Below are positions 35,179-44,947 of a stretch of DNA of 64,000 bases, in pieces. Each line of letters begins with the position of its first letter. Position 1 is the first letter of the stretch. Position numbers and translations under genes: made by a program. The stretch is taken from positions 620,001-684,000 of the forward strand of contig NZ_NETJ01000001.1 in NCBI RefSeq assembly GCF_002128405.1, in the 5' to 3' direction. The notes under the pieces were generated by a model, which did not search any database, was not told the origin of the DNA, and saw only the letters and a list, made by a program, of their open reading frames with translations. Origin of the DNA: Gottfriedia solisilvae (GTDB taxonomy: Bacteria > Bacillota > Bacilli > Bacillales > Bacillaceae_G).

Positions 35179-35260
35179 CGCTTGCAATCGAAATTGCCAG
35201 CAAAGCCGAGGATTTGAATCCCGTAATGACGACTTTGCTGTAATAGCTACTCCCCTTTGG
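35168..35260 (-). promoter_or_regulatory. yybP-ykoY manganese riboswitch aptamer
   Basis: Minus-strand order of conserved blocks: CCAAAGGGGAGTAGC, GTCGTCATTACGGG, CCTCGGCTTTGCTGGC, GCGAGACCTTTGCC. CAAAGG and CCTTTG close P1. This family binds Mn2+ and turns expression on. It leads the operon ending in the YkoY-type TerC gene. Confidence 0.95.
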
Positions 35261-35288
35261 AGAAAACACGTTTCATCTATTTGAATTC

Positions 35289-35317
35289 ATCTTAACCCGA
35301 AACAACTGATACGTCAA
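35289..35317 (-). promoter_or_regulatory. SigA promoter of the Mn-riboswitch operon
   Basis: On the minus strand TTGACG (35312-35317), 17-nt spacer, TAAGAT (35289-35294), ending about 29 nt before the aptamer. Confidence 0.75.
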
Positions 35318-35436
35318 ACAAAAACTCTAAAGAAAAAAATTACTTTTTATTCCGCTTTAATGACTAGTGTGGAGGAGCGTCTTCAATTAAATAGTTATTT
35401 GAGCATAAATCCACCTTTGACATTGTGAAGCATTAC

Positions 35437-35510
35437 AATTAAACTAATCTGCATTTTTTTAAATAAGAAAAAGAGCATATTCAGATTAAGAAATACGTTC
35501 CTCTTTTTAC
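35437..35510 (-). repeat. Composite repeat, degenerate copy
   Basis: AATTAAACTAATCTGCATTT box, then AAAAAGAG...CTCTTTTT hairpin arms. No clear palindrome. The rest of 35318-35657 shows no gene; it holds the promoter region of the plus-strand gene at 35658. Confidence 0.45.
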
Positions 35511-35657
35511 TACCATTCCAGGAGTCTTTGAAATATCACATTATTGTAATTTTAAATGATAACCATGAAAATTAATTTTTTGAACATTTCTATTTAATTA
35601 TCATCAACTTCAAATTAAACTGTTATTAATAACAACTAGAAAAATGAGGAGTCAATT

Positions 35658-37469
35658 ATGCCAGATTGGTCTTATCACACATTATTTAAACCTTTATTAT
35701 CAAATCTTCCTGCTAAAAGATCTCGAGAATTTATTCATCAGAGTATGGGATTCATTTCTTCAATCCCGCTTGGAACTAAATTAATTGAATTTTTAGGACA
35801 TATGAAAACTGATGAAATATTAAAAAAAGAAATACATTCTATTACATTTGAGAATTCAGTTGGTTTATCTTCTTCCATTGATCCATTACTTAATGGAACA
35901 AATGCTTTTATGAATTTAGGATTTGGCTGTATTGAAATTGGACCTATTTCAGTTAATAAAGAACTTCATCCAACACCAAACATCCAATTAAAGCATAATC
36001 TTTTAAAAGATTTTCAACTTGAAGAAACACTCGGTATACAAGAAACGCTTCAAAAACTTTCAAAGGTTAAAAAAACACATCCTTTATTTGCAAAAGTTCA
36101 AGGTTCAATAGATGAATTTCAATTAATAGATTCTCATATTTCAAAATTTGTAGATGTTTATGTTATTGATCTTACCCTATTAAAACAATACGATAAAAAT
36201 TCATGGCTAGCTTCAAAACCAATTTGTCTCTCAATTGATGTAGGTTCATTATCTGAAATAACGGTAGAAGAAATGAACAAGCTGTTAGACTCGATCATGA
36301 TACAAAGTGATCCACTCTTATCGGATGTAGAAAATAAACAGCTGCTTATTCATGCGATTAATCAATTACATGCAAACGGCTATGACAAACCAATTTTCAC
36401 TTCTGGGGGGATTTCTGAACCGATTGATGCAGTTGAATTGTTGGAGGCAGGTGCAAAACTAGTATTTTTATCGCATGGGTATGTGTTAAGTGGTCCAGGT
36501 CTTCCTAAACGAATAAACGAAGCAATTCTCCATCGTAAAGATCAACCAATCCAGCATAACAAGGATTGGAATTGGTATTTCTTATTTGGGTTCATCATGT
36601 TTGTTGGTGGATTGATCGCATTATTGATTAGTTTAACAACTATCATTCTTCCATATGATGAATATTTTTTAAATACAAATAAAGAGAGCATTATCCAGTT
36701 TAATAATAGGATTCTACCATTTATGTCACATGACCGGATGACTCTTTCGGGAACGATCATGTCCGGAGGAATTCTATTTATGTCACTTGCAAGATATGGA
36801 ATTCGCCCAGGCTATCATTGGGCTACTAAAGCCTCTAATATTAGTGCCATTATTGGTTTTATGGCAATATTCCTTTTTATTGGTTTTCAGTATTTCGATT
36901 GGTTGCATGCATTGTTTTGGTTATTTTTATTACCACCTTTTCTGATTGGATATAAAAAAACGCGTAAATTAAAGAGAAAGCCAACCTCACAAAATTTACA
37001 TAATCATCGATATTGGAAAAATAGTTTAATAGGTCAGCTCGCTTTTATAATACTAGGTTTCGCTCTTTTAATAGGAGGCATACTCATCTCCATAATCGGC
37101 ATGACGACTACATTTGTAGAGACAGATTTAGCTTATTTATGTATAAGTCCATCACAAATTGATCAATTCAACTTGAATTTAATACCTGTTATTTCACATG
37201 ACCGGGCTGGTTTTGGTGGCTCACTTGTTAGTGTTGGTTTACTCGTTTTAATGATTTCTTTATGGGGATTTCAACAAGGGAAGCGATGGATTTGGTGGAC
37301 ATTACTTTTTGGTAGTTTACCAGCATTTATCACAGCAATTGGTGTTCATATTTTAATAGGATACACAGATTTTATCCATCTTCTTCCCCCTATCGTTGCA
37401 CTGCTATTATTAATTGGTGGATTGGTGACGTCTTATCAGTTTTTCCACCTAAAAGACCAATCCAAATAA
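35658..37469 (+). CDS. DHODH-like domain fused to a duplicated membrane domain
   Basis: A 603-aa protein. Residues 1-295 resemble class 2 dihydroorotate dehydrogenase (MNLGFGCIEIGPISVN; FMN-phosphate loop PIFTSGGISEPIDAVELLEAGA), but the NRMGFNN and catalytic SxN segments are not recognisable. Residues 305-600 form about eight helices in two repeats, each with an SHDR motif (PFMSHDRMTLSG and PVISHDRAGFGG) followed by a G-x-W segment. ATG has GAGGAG upstream. Function unknown; 19 nt from the esterase gene. Confidence 0.75.
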   Translation: MPDWSYHTLFKPLLSNLPAKRSREFIHQSMGFISSIPLGTKLIEFLGHMKTDEILKKEIHSITFENSVGLSSSIDPLLNGTNAFMNLGFGCIEIGPISVNKELHPTPNIQLKHNLLKDFQLEETLGIQETLQKLSKVKKTHPLFAKVQGSIDEFQLIDSHISKFVDVYVIDLTLLKQYDKNSWLASKPICLSIDVGSLSEITVEEMNKLLDSIMIQSDPLLSDVENKQLLIHAINQLHANGYDKPIFTSGGISEPIDAVELLEAGAKLVFLSHGYVLSGPGLPKRINEAILHRKDQPIQHNKDWNWYFLFGFIMFVGGLIALLISLTTIILPYDEYFLNTNKESIIQFNNRILPFMSHDRMTLSGTIMSGGILFMSLARYGIRPGYHWATKASNISAIIGFMAIFLFIGFQYFDWLHALFWLFLLPPFLIGYKKTRKLKRKPTSQNLHNHRYWKNSLIGQLAFIILGFALLIGGILISIIGMTTTFVETDLAYLCISPSQIDQFNLNLIPVISHDRAGFGGSLVSVGLLVLMISLWGFQQGKRWIWWTLLFGSLPAFITAIGVHILIGYTDFIHLLPPIVALLLLIGGLVTSYQFFHLKDQSK

Positions 37470-37488
37470 AGAAGAAAGAAGGCTTTTA

Positions 37489-38304
37489 ATGAATCAATTA
37501 GATATTTTTGAATTATATAGTCCAGAATTGGATCGAACGAAAACAATCCGAGTATTTTTACCTTTAGACTATGATACAGATAAAATAAAAACATATGATG
37601 TAATCTATATGCATGATGCTCAAAACCTATTTGATCCGAAAACCTCATCATATGGACATCATTGGAAAGTGCCAGAAACGCTAAATGCACTTCAAATATC
37701 TAATCAGATAAAAGGATATATTGTAGTCGGAATTGATTGTAATCTTGAAGAACAGAGCCGCAAACGACTTGACGAATACTCTCCTTGGGTCAATTCTAAT
37801 TTGAGTCAATTTTTTGGAGAAGAAACGTCAGCTGGCGGTGAAGGTTTTCAATATGTAGAATTCTTAGTTAAAACTGTTAAGCCCTATATTGATGAACATT
37901 ACCGAACAAACACTAATAAAGAAAATACAATTATTGCAGGAAGCTCGATGGGAGCTGTCATCTCTTTAGTTGCCGGATTTTTATACCCTAACATTTTTAC
38001 GAAAATTGGAGCATTTTCAACTGCAGCGTGGTTTGCAAAGGAAGAACTATTTCAATTCTTGAAAGACCATTTCGAGCAAACATCATCGAAAATCTATTTA
38101 GACATTGGTACAAATGAAGGTAATAACGATGACACATCTGGCACAAATGTTTATGTTTCTGATTCAATTGAATTACATGATCTATTCCTCTCCTTGGGTC
38201 AATTAAAAGATGATATGAATTTTGTCATTGAAGAAAATGCTAAACATAACGAAATTGCATGGGCGAATCGTTTTCCATCATTTATACTTTGGATGGCAAA
38301 ATAA
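37489..38304 (+). CDS. Putative esterase, alpha/beta hydrolase (Fes/esterase D type)
   Basis: A 271-aa hydrolase with oxyanion-loop MHDAQNLFD, nucleophile elbow GSSMGA, and a late AKHNEIAWANRF histidine. Related enzymes cut siderophore or acyl esters. Overlaps functionally with nothing obvious nearby; it shares a transcript with the upstream fusion gene. Confidence 0.85.
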   Translation: MNQLDIFELYSPELDRTKTIRVFLPLDYDTDKIKTYDVIYMHDAQNLFDPKTSSYGHHWKVPETLNALQISNQIKGYIVVGIDCNLEEQSRKRLDEYSPWVNSNLSQFFGEETSAGGEGFQYVEFLVKTVKPYIDEHYRTNTNKENTIIAGSSMGAVISLVAGFLYPNIFTKIGAFSTAAWFAKEELFQFLKDHFEQTSSKIYLDIGTNEGNNDDTSGTNVYVSDSIELHDLFLSLGQLKDDMNFVIEENAKHNEIAWANRFPSFILWMAK

Positions 38305-38331
38305 AAAGCTGAGATTTTACTCAGCTTTTTT
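38303..38331. terminator. Bidirectional terminator
   Basis: AAAAAGCTGA/TCAGCTTTTTT stem between convergent esterase and permease genes; the first A belongs to the esterase stop. Confidence 0.85.
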
Positions 38332-38336
38332 GCATT

Positions 38337-39677
38337 TTATTCCGTAGATTTTAAATGCTTATTACGCAACGAATAATAAATTGGTAATCCAATTAATGTT
38401 AATACAATCCCATAAATAGCCAACATGGTTTGAGTGAATAAAGTATTAATTACGATAAATGCCCCTCCAATGATTGCTATTGAGATGACAACCGGAAAAA
38501 AAGGTACTTTGTATGGTCTGTTTAGATTTGGTTCTTTTTTACGTAAGATGATAACTGCAATAAATGTCATAGTATAGAAAATCCAAATTACAAACACAAG
38601 CATATCCGTTAATACTTCAAACCCGCCTAGTAACATCATAATAATCGCAACTAATAAAATAAACAATCCTGCATTAGAAGGTGCACCGGTTTCTGTAAGT
38701 TTACCAAACCATGTACTAAAAGGTAATTTATGTTCGCGAGCCATCACATAAGGGATTCGCATTCCTGTCATCGTATATCCATTAATTGTTCCAAATACAG
38801 AAATTAAAATACCGACGGATACGATTTTCCCTCCAATTTGGCCGAACAATATTTTTGAAACCTCTGATGCGGGTGTTGTTGTTGCTGCTAGTTGATCTGC
38901 AGTCATCACCATTAAAAAGGCAATATTAATTAATAGATATACGACCATTACAGCTGACAAACCTAAAACAATTGCTTTTGGTAAATCTCGTTTTGGATTT
39001 TTCATTTCTCCTGCAATATTTCCAACATGTATCCATCCATCGTAAGCAAACATCGTTGCTAGTAGTCCTGAACCTAACGCTGTCATAAAAGATTGGTCAG
39101 TTCCTGATTCGATTGGAAATAATTGAAATGGTACAGTTCCTTTATGTAGAAAGCCAAAGATAATTAAAATAATCAATGGTATTAGCTTACAAATCGTAAA
39201 AATAGTTTGTATTCCACCTGCAGTTTTTGCTCCTAAAAAATTCATAAAAGTAATGAATGATGCAACTATTACTGCTACGATAATGACCTTAAATTTATGT
39301 TCATTCGCACTCAATCCAAAAATCGTTACTGCTTGTGTGCCAAAAATGATTGATAGAGCCGCAATATTTGCTGGAAAGTAAATGATTGTTAGTGCCCAAC
39401 CTAATAAGAATGCTATTAAGTCTCCATATGTATGCTTTAAATAGGCCATCATCCCTCCTGTTTTTGGGATCGCAGCGGCTAATTCCGCTCCTGACAATCC
39501 TGCACATATCGTAATAATTCCACCTAACAACCATGCTAGTAATCCTAAACTTGCTGAACCAGTTGAACCATAAACGGCTGTCGCTTTAAAGAATACCCCT
39601 GCTCCAATTACTGTTCCAATTACAGTAGTTAACGCTGCAAGAAAACCCATTTCTTTTTTTAAAGCTTGTTCAGTCAT
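38337..39677 (-). CDS. APC-family amino-acid permease
   Basis: A 446-aa, 12-helix transporter: VIGTVIGAGVFFKATAVYG, PKTGGMMAYLKHTYGD, FAYDGWIHVGNIAGEMKNPKRDLP. Resembles serine/threonine exchangers of the SteT group. First next to the threonine genes, so threonine or serine is a reasonable substrate. Confidence 0.87.
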   Translation of the reverse strand: MTEQALKKEMGFLAALTTVIGTVIGAGVFFKATAVYGSTGSASLGLLAWLLGGIITICAGLSGAELAAAIPKTGGMMAYLKHTYGDLIAFLLGWALTIIYFPANIAALSIIFGTQAVTIFGLSANEHKFKVIIVAVIVASFITFMNFLGAKTAGGIQTIFTICKLIPLIILIIFGFLHKGTVPFQLFPIESGTDQSFMTALGSGLLATMFAYDGWIHVGNIAGEMKNPKRDLPKAIVLGLSAVMVVYLLINIAFLMVMTADQLAATTTPASEVSKILFGQIGGKIVSVGILISVFGTINGYTMTGMRIPYVMAREHKLPFSTWFGKLTETGAPSNAGLFILLVAIIMMLLGGFEVLTDMLVFVIWIFYTMTFIAVIILRKKEPNLNRPYKVPFFPVVISIAIIGGAFIVINTLFTQTMLAIYGIVLTLIGLPIYYSLRNKHLKSTE

Positions 39678-39709
39678 CTAATCCCTCTTCTCGTTTAACT
39701 ACTAAAATT

Positions 39710-40717
39710 TTATTTAATCTCGTTCCCAAAGAAATGTTCACAAACACTAGATATTCTTTCTAAATCAACATTCCCTCCAGAAATGATTGCAACTACTTTT
39801 TTGTCTTTTACATATCGCTCAACCTTCCCAGATAGTAATGCAGCCGTTGCTAATGCGCCGGCTCCTTCTACTACAACTTTTCCTCGTTGAAGTAAGTCTT
39901 TCATTGCTACTTCGAGTTCATCTTCACTTACTATGACAATATCATCTACAAGTTCTTTTACAATTTCAAACGTCATTTTCCCAGGTACCTTAACTGCACA
40001 CCCATCTGCGATTGTCGGTGCAACATAATGACTAACGATCTCACCTGCATCAACAGAAGCTTTCATCCCATGAACATTTTCGGCCTGTACACCAATAATT
40101 TGTATTGATGGATTAAACGATTTTAACGCTACTGCAATCCCAGCAATCATTCCTCCACCGCCGATTGGAACAATAACTGTGTCAACATCCCAAAGCTCGT
40201 CTAAAATTTCTAAGCCAATCGTTCCTTGACCTGCCATCACATATAAGTCATCAAATGGGTGTATGAATGTTTCTCCAGTTTCACTTCTAATTCTTGCACA
40301 CTCTTCTTTTGCGTCATCAAAGGTTTCACCATATAAAATAATATTGGATCCATACCCCTCAGTAGCTTCAACTTTTGCTCTTGGTGCTGTTGCAGGCATG
40401 ACAATTTTACTTTTTACGTTTAATAATTTTGAGGATAATGCAATTCCTTGTGCATGATTTCCTGCAGAGCAAGCAATGATACCATGTTTTTTTTCTTCTA
40501 AATTCAAATTTTTAATTTTGTTATAGGCACCTCGAAATTTAAATGAACCTGTTAATTGCATGTTTTCTAATTTTAAATACACTTCTCCACCGGTTTTTGC
40601 AGTCATATAAAAAGATTTTACCAAAGGAGTCGTACGTACATTACCACTTAAAATTTCACGTGCATTTTTAATATCTTTAATCGTTAATGAAAGATTTTTT
40701 TCTGAAATTGACGACAC
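39710..40717 (-). CDS. Threonine dehydratase, catabolic type
   Basis: A 335-aa PLP fold II enzyme without a C-terminal regulatory domain: SFKFRGAYNKI (Schiff-base Lys), SAGNHAQGIA, GGGGMIAGIA. Forms 2-oxobutanoate from threonine. I chose GTG at 40717 with GGAAGGGTG 7 nt upstream. Read after tdh/kbl on the same strand but beyond a terminator. Confidence 0.9.
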   Translation of the reverse strand: MSSISEKNLSLTIKDIKNAREILSGNVRTTPLVKSFYMTAKTGGEVYLKLENMQLTGSFKFRGAYNKIKNLNLEEKKHGIIACSAGNHAQGIALSSKLLNVKSKIVMPATAPRAKVEATEGYGSNIILYGETFDDAKEECARIRSETGETFIHPFDDLYVMAGQGTIGLEILDELWDVDTVIVPIGGGGMIAGIAVALKSFNPSIQIIGVQAENVHGMKASVDAGEIVSHYVAPTIADGCAVKVPGKMTFEIVKELVDDIVIVSEDELEVAMKDLLQRGKVVVEGAGALATAALLSGKVERYVKDKKVVAIISGGNVDLERISSVCEHFFGNEIK

Positions 40718-40807
40718 GAAATACACCCTTCCATCATTTTTTATTTACCAAAAAATAGCATATACATTCAGTTTGCTTCAAAACCGGACAAACCATTCGA
40801 GACATAA

Positions 40808-40843
40808 AAAAAGAAGGAGAACAGTTTCTCCTTCTTTTATCAA
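40808..40843 (-). terminator. Terminator after tdh
   Basis: AAGAAGGAGAAACTG-like arm pairs with AGTTTCTCCTTCTT; A run gives TTTTTTT on the minus strand. Confidence 0.8.
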
Positions 40844-40853
40844 ACATATTTAA

Positions 40854-41822
40854 TTAAGAAATTACTTCGTTTGCAGATAATTTCACTGCTAATTTTTCTA
40901 ACATATCTTCAGTCATTTTATCTAAATCAAATTTTGGATCAAAGCCCCACTCTTCTTTTGCAGCAGAACAGTCGATTGAATTTGGCCAAGAATTAGCAAT
41001 ACCTTGTCTAATCGGATCTACATCAAAGTCGATTGTAAAATCAGGTATTTTCTTTTGAATTGCAGCCGCAATTTCTGTTGGTTCAAATGACATTGCTGTA
41101 ATATTGAAAGCATTTCGGTGCTTTAATTTTTTAGGATCAGCTTCCATTAATTTAATAATAGCGTCGATTGCATCTGGCATATACATCATATCCATATAAG
41201 TTCCTGCAGAAATAAATGAAGTATATTTTTTATGTTTTAATGCTTCATAGTAAATATCTACAGCATAATCAGTCGTTCCACCACCTGGAACTGTATCATA
41301 AGAAATTAATCCTGGGAATCTAACCCCACGTGTATCAACTCCGAATTTTTCAAAGTAATAATCACATAGTAATTCTCCAGCTACCTTAGTTACACCATAC
41401 ATAGTTGTTGGGCGTTGAATTGTGTCTTGTGGTGTTTGATCTTTTGGTGTACTTGGTCCAAATGCACCGATTGAACTTGGCGTAAAGAATTTTAAGCCTA
41501 ATTCTCTTGAAACTTCCAATGCATTCACTAAGCCACCCATGTTTAAGTCCCAAGCTAATTTCGGTTTCGCTTCAGCAACTGCAGATAATAATGCAGCTAA
41601 ATGGATGAATGTATCAACTTCATATTTTTTAGCAATTTCCAACATTTTATCTTGATCCATCACATCTAATATCTCAAAAAGACCTGTTTCAGTAATCGGA
41701 CTTCCATCAATACGACGGATATCCGTTGCGATTACATTATCAATTCCGTATTCTTGTCTTAGACGGGTGGTTAATTCTGAACCAATTTGGCCTAAACAAC
41801 CTGTAATTAATATTTTTTTCAT
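40854..41822 (-). CDS. tdh: L-threonine 3-dehydrogenase (SDR/epimerase type)
   Basis: A 322-aa extended [18 protein letters not shown] motif, catalytic [15 protein letters not shown]. This is the short-chain type of threonine dehydrogenase, not the zinc MDR type. It makes 2-amino-3-oxobutanoate for Kbl, whose gene is 53 nt upstream in the transcript. Confidence 0.92.
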   Translation of the reverse strand: MKKILITGCLGQIGSELTTRLRQEYGIDNVIATDIRRIDGSPITETGLFEILDVMDQDKMLEIAKKYEVDTFIHLAALLSAVAEAKPKLAWDLNMGGLVNALEVSRELGLKFFTPSSIGAFGPSTPKDQTPQDTIQRPTTMYGVTKVAGELLCDYYFEKFGVDTRGVRFPGLISYDTVPGGGTTDYAVDIYYEALKHKKYTSFISAGTYMDMMYMPDAIDAIIKLMEADPKKLKHRNAFNITAMSFEPTEIAAAIQKKIPDFTIDFDVDPIRQGIANSWPNSIDCSAAKEEWGFDPKFDLDKMTEDMLEKLAVKLSANEVIS

Positions 41823-41875
41823 TCACTTACTCCACCTTTAACTATGATAAACAACTAGTAATATTATTGTATATG

Positions 41876-43069
41876 TTATTGAATTACGTTTAGTTCGCGT
41901 CCAACTTTTTCATAAATCGCTAATACTTCATCAAGCATTTCTTTCGTATGAGCTGCAGTCGGCATATTACGAATTCGCCCTGTACCAAGTGGAACTGTTG
42001 GGAAAACGATAGATTTAGCATATACGCCTTCTTCATATAAACGTTTAGAGAATGTTTGAGTAAGGTTTTCATCACCGATAATACATGGAGTAATTGGTGT
42101 TTCCGAATCTCCAATGTTAAATCCAAGTTTTGATAGACCTGCTTTTAAATAATTGCCATTTTCCCAAAGTTTTTCGATTGTCTCTGGCTCTTCTGACATG
42201 ATTCGAATAGCTTCAATACATGCCGCAGCTGCTGCAGGTGTTAATGAAGTTGAGAATAAAAACGGACGAGCACGAACTTTTAACCAGTCAATTAATTGTT
42301 GTGATCCCGCAACATATCCACCAACTACTCCTACTGCTTTAGAAAGTGTACCTATTTGGAAATCAATTTTATCTGATAAACCAAAATGTTTTACTGTCCC
42401 TGCTCCATTGCCCATAACGCCTGAACCATGAGCATCATCTATATATGTGATTAAACCGAATTCTTCTGCAATTTTTACGATTTCAGGAATATTTGCTACA
42501 TCTCCATCCATTGAAAAAACGCCATCAGCTATGTACATAACTTTTTCATACTGTCCACTTGTAGTTGCTTCTCTTGCTTTCTCACGTAAATCATCCATAT
42601 CTTGGTGTTTTACTCGAATGATTTTTGCACCAGAAAGTCGGCAACCATCAATAATTGAAGCGTGATTTAATTCATCAGAAAGGATTGCATCTTTTTTACT
42701 CATTACTGCTGAAATTGCACCCATATTACAATTAAACCCTGATTGGAAAGCGATCGCAGCTTCTGTTTTCTTAAACTTAGCAATTGTTTTTTCTAATTCC
42801 TCATGAATATCCATCGTACCATTTATTGTACGAACAGCACCTGCTCCAACGCCATATTTTTCAGTAGCATCTAATGCAGCTTTTATTAAGCGTGGTTCAG
42901 TAGCAAAGCCTAAGTAATTGTTTGAAGATAAATTAATAAATGTTTTGTCTTCAATTTTAATTTTCGATTCATTAGATCCTTGAAGTGGGTTAATCTCGTT
43001 GTAGAGCCCTTTCTCTTTTAACTCTTGTAATTGTGGAGTTAAAAATGCTTCCAATGTCTTACTTGACAT
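41876..43069 (-). CDS. kbl: Glycine C-acetyltransferase (2-amino-3-ketobutyrate CoA ligase)
   Basis: A 397-aa alpha-oxoamine synthase: [40 protein letters not shown], and the PLP lysine in [16 protein letters not shown]. Splits aminoketobutyrate with CoA into glycine and acetyl-CoA. Operon with tdh. Confidence 0.94.
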   Translation of the reverse strand: MSSKTLEAFLTPQLQELKEKGLYNEINPLQGSNESKIKIEDKTFINLSSNNYLGFATEPRLIKAALDATEKYGVGAGAVRTINGTMDIHEELEKTIAKFKKTEAAIAFQSGFNCNMGAISAVMSKKDAILSDELNHASIIDGCRLSGAKIIRVKHQDMDDLREKAREATTSGQYEKVMYIADGVFSMDGDVANIPEIVKIAEEFGLITYIDDAHGSGVMGNGAGTVKHFGLSDKIDFQIGTLSKAVGVVGGYVAGSQQLIDWLKVRARPFLFSTSLTPAAAAACIEAIRIMSEEPETIEKLWENGNYLKAGLSKLGFNIGDSETPITPCIIGDENLTQTFSKRLYEEGVYAKSIVFPTVPLGTGRIRNMPTAAHTKEMLDEVLAIYEKVGRELNVIQ

Positions 43070-43424
43070 ATTACCAGCTCCTTCATCGTAATTGATTCAT
43101 TTATTTTTTAGTTTAATGGTTAGGATTAGCCTCTTTTTTGTTTATTTTATACTTAATTAATTTAAATATAAAAAAATAATGAATAAAGCGCTTATTTATT
43201 TTCCAAATTTCTGTATAACCTAAAATAAAAATCAACTTGTAAACCGTTTTCTCGAGGCGTTCCGAATACAATTATAAATCGGACAACTAACATTAGGAAT
43301 ACTTTTGTCTAAATTTATAAGAAATAAATCAACTTTTTTTATATTTATTGTTTTTCTTAGCATTAACAACTGATTTTTCCGAACAATTGATACTTTATTC
43401 AGAACATTAAGATTATTAAATGTA
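43070..43424. other. Intergenic region upstream of kbl
   Basis: About 355 bp of AT-rich DNA with no coding frame I trust. It must hold the kbl-tdh promoter; no T-box, riboswitch or SigL element was recognised. Confidence 0.5.
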
Positions 43425-43455
43425 CAAAAAAGCTGAATGGATTTCCATTCAGCTT
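43425..43455 (-). terminator. Terminator after ilvA
   Basis: AAGCTGAATGG/CCATTCAGCTT 11-bp stem with TTTTTTG on the minus strand. Confidence 0.88.
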
Positions 43456-43466
43456 CCCTCTTAATA

Positions 43467-44726
43467 TTATATTAGTAAATTAAATAATGTAGGATTATTA
43501 TTTATTTCCATGAACTGAATGCCATGCAAATTCATTCGTTCTAATAATGCAGCGTAATCAGATTTTGATGCCAATTCAATCCCAACTAAAGCAGGACCAT
43601 TGTCTTTATTATTCTTTTTTGTGTATTCGAATCTTGTAATGTCATCATTTGGTCCTAATACTTGATCAAGAAATTCACGTAATGCTCCAGAACGTTGTGG
43701 GAAATTGATAATAAAATAATGCTTCAAGCCTTCGTGAATTAATGAGCGCTCTTTTATTTCCTGTAAGCGATCAATATCGTTATTTCCTCCACTTACTATA
43801 CAAACTACATTTTTACCCTTTATTTCGTCTTTAAATAGTTCCAGAGCTGCAACAGAAAGTGCTCCTGCTGGTTCTGCTATGATTGCATTTTTATTGTAAA
43901 GCTCTAAAATTGTTGTGCATATTTCTCCTTCAGGTACAGCAACAACTTGATCTAATACTTCCTTACATATCTCATACGTCATATACCCAACTTGCCCTAC
44001 GGCAGCACCATCTACAAATTTTTCAATTGTTGGAAGCTTTACGACTTGCCCATTAGATATTGATTCTGCCATTGACGCAGCTCCGAGTGGTTCAACACCA
44101 ATAATTTTTGTTGAAGGACTAATTCCTTTTATGTAAGTACCCACACCTGCGCTTAATCCACCGCCTCCTATTGCAACAAATAAATAGTCAACAGGTCGAT
44201 CAATCTCATTTAATATTTCAACTGCCACTGTTCCTTGTCCAGCAATTACATCTAAATCATCAAATGGATGAATAAACGTCATGTTTTGTTCATCACAGTA
44301 GTCTTGAGCATTTTGATTTGCTATATCAAACGTATCTCCAACTAAAATCACTTCTACATAAGCACCACCGAAAAATTTAACTTGTGATACTTTTTGATTA
44401 GGAGTTGTTGTTGGCATAAAAATTTTGGCATGTACTTGAAGTTGATTACATGTATAAGCTACGCCTTGTGCATGATTCCCTGCACTAGCACAAACGACCC
44501 CATTTTGTCTTTGAGCTTCGTTTAAATTACTAATTTTATAATAGGCACCTCGAAGCTTAAATGATCGAATGATCTGTAAATCTTCTCTTTTTAAATACAC
44601 ATGACTATCATATTTTTCACTTAGCATGTCACTAATCTGCAAAGGAGTTTTGTTTGTTACCTCTTTTAACGTATTATAAGCTACTAATATTTCTTCAATC
44701 TTGACGGTGCTTTTTACTTTTTCCAT
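43467..44726 (-). CDS. ilvA: Threonine dehydratase, biosynthetic type
   Basis: A 419-aa enzyme: PLP lysine in SFKLRGAYYKI, SAGNHAQGVAY, GGGGLSAGVG, plus a C-terminal ACT-like regulatory domain of about 85 residues (LKHYFIINFPQRSGALREF). Commits threonine to isoleucine. ATG at 44726 with GGGAAGG 7 nt upstream. A weak CodY-like site (AATTTTCTGTTTATT, 44802-44816 on the minus strand) lies upstream. Confidence 0.92.
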   Translation of the reverse strand: MEKVKSTVKIEEILVAYNTLKEVTNKTPLQISDMLSEKYDSHVYLKREDLQIIRSFKLRGAYYKISNLNEAQRQNGVVCASAGNHAQGVAYTCNQLQVHAKIFMPTTTPNQKVSQVKFFGGAYVEVILVGDTFDIANQNAQDYCDEQNMTFIHPFDDLDVIAGQGTVAVEILNEIDRPVDYLFVAIGGGGLSAGVGTYIKGISPSTKIIGVEPLGAASMAESISNGQVVKLPTIEKFVDGAAVGQVGYMTYEICKEVLDQVVAVPEGEICTTILELYNKNAIIAEPAGALSVAALELFKDEIKGKNVVCIVSGGNNDIDRLQEIKERSLIHEGLKHYFIINFPQRSGALREFLDQVLGPNDDITRFEYTKKNNKDNGPALVGIELASKSDYAALLERMNLHGIQFMEINNNPTLFNLLI

Positions 44727-44947
44727 TTTACTACCTTCCCTTTGCAATTTATTAGGTTCAAAATTTTATATAATCTCCATTATAGTAAAAGTTAAAAGAA
44801 TAATAAACAGAAAATTCAATATTTTTATTACAATTTTATTAATAAAATATATTTAATCTTATGAAATCAATCGTAATGTTATCTTTTAAGATGTAATATG
44901 CTATGATTCTTATATGAAAATATAAACTTATAGGTGGATATAAAAAT

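Noticed and set aside
35043-35243. Plus-strand 66-codon ORF
   Set aside because: It is antisense to the Mn riboswitch and its terminators; the repeats explain the open frame.
43070-43424. T-box or riboswitch before kbl
   Set aside because: No T-box sequence or terminator/antiterminator pair could be found in the leader.
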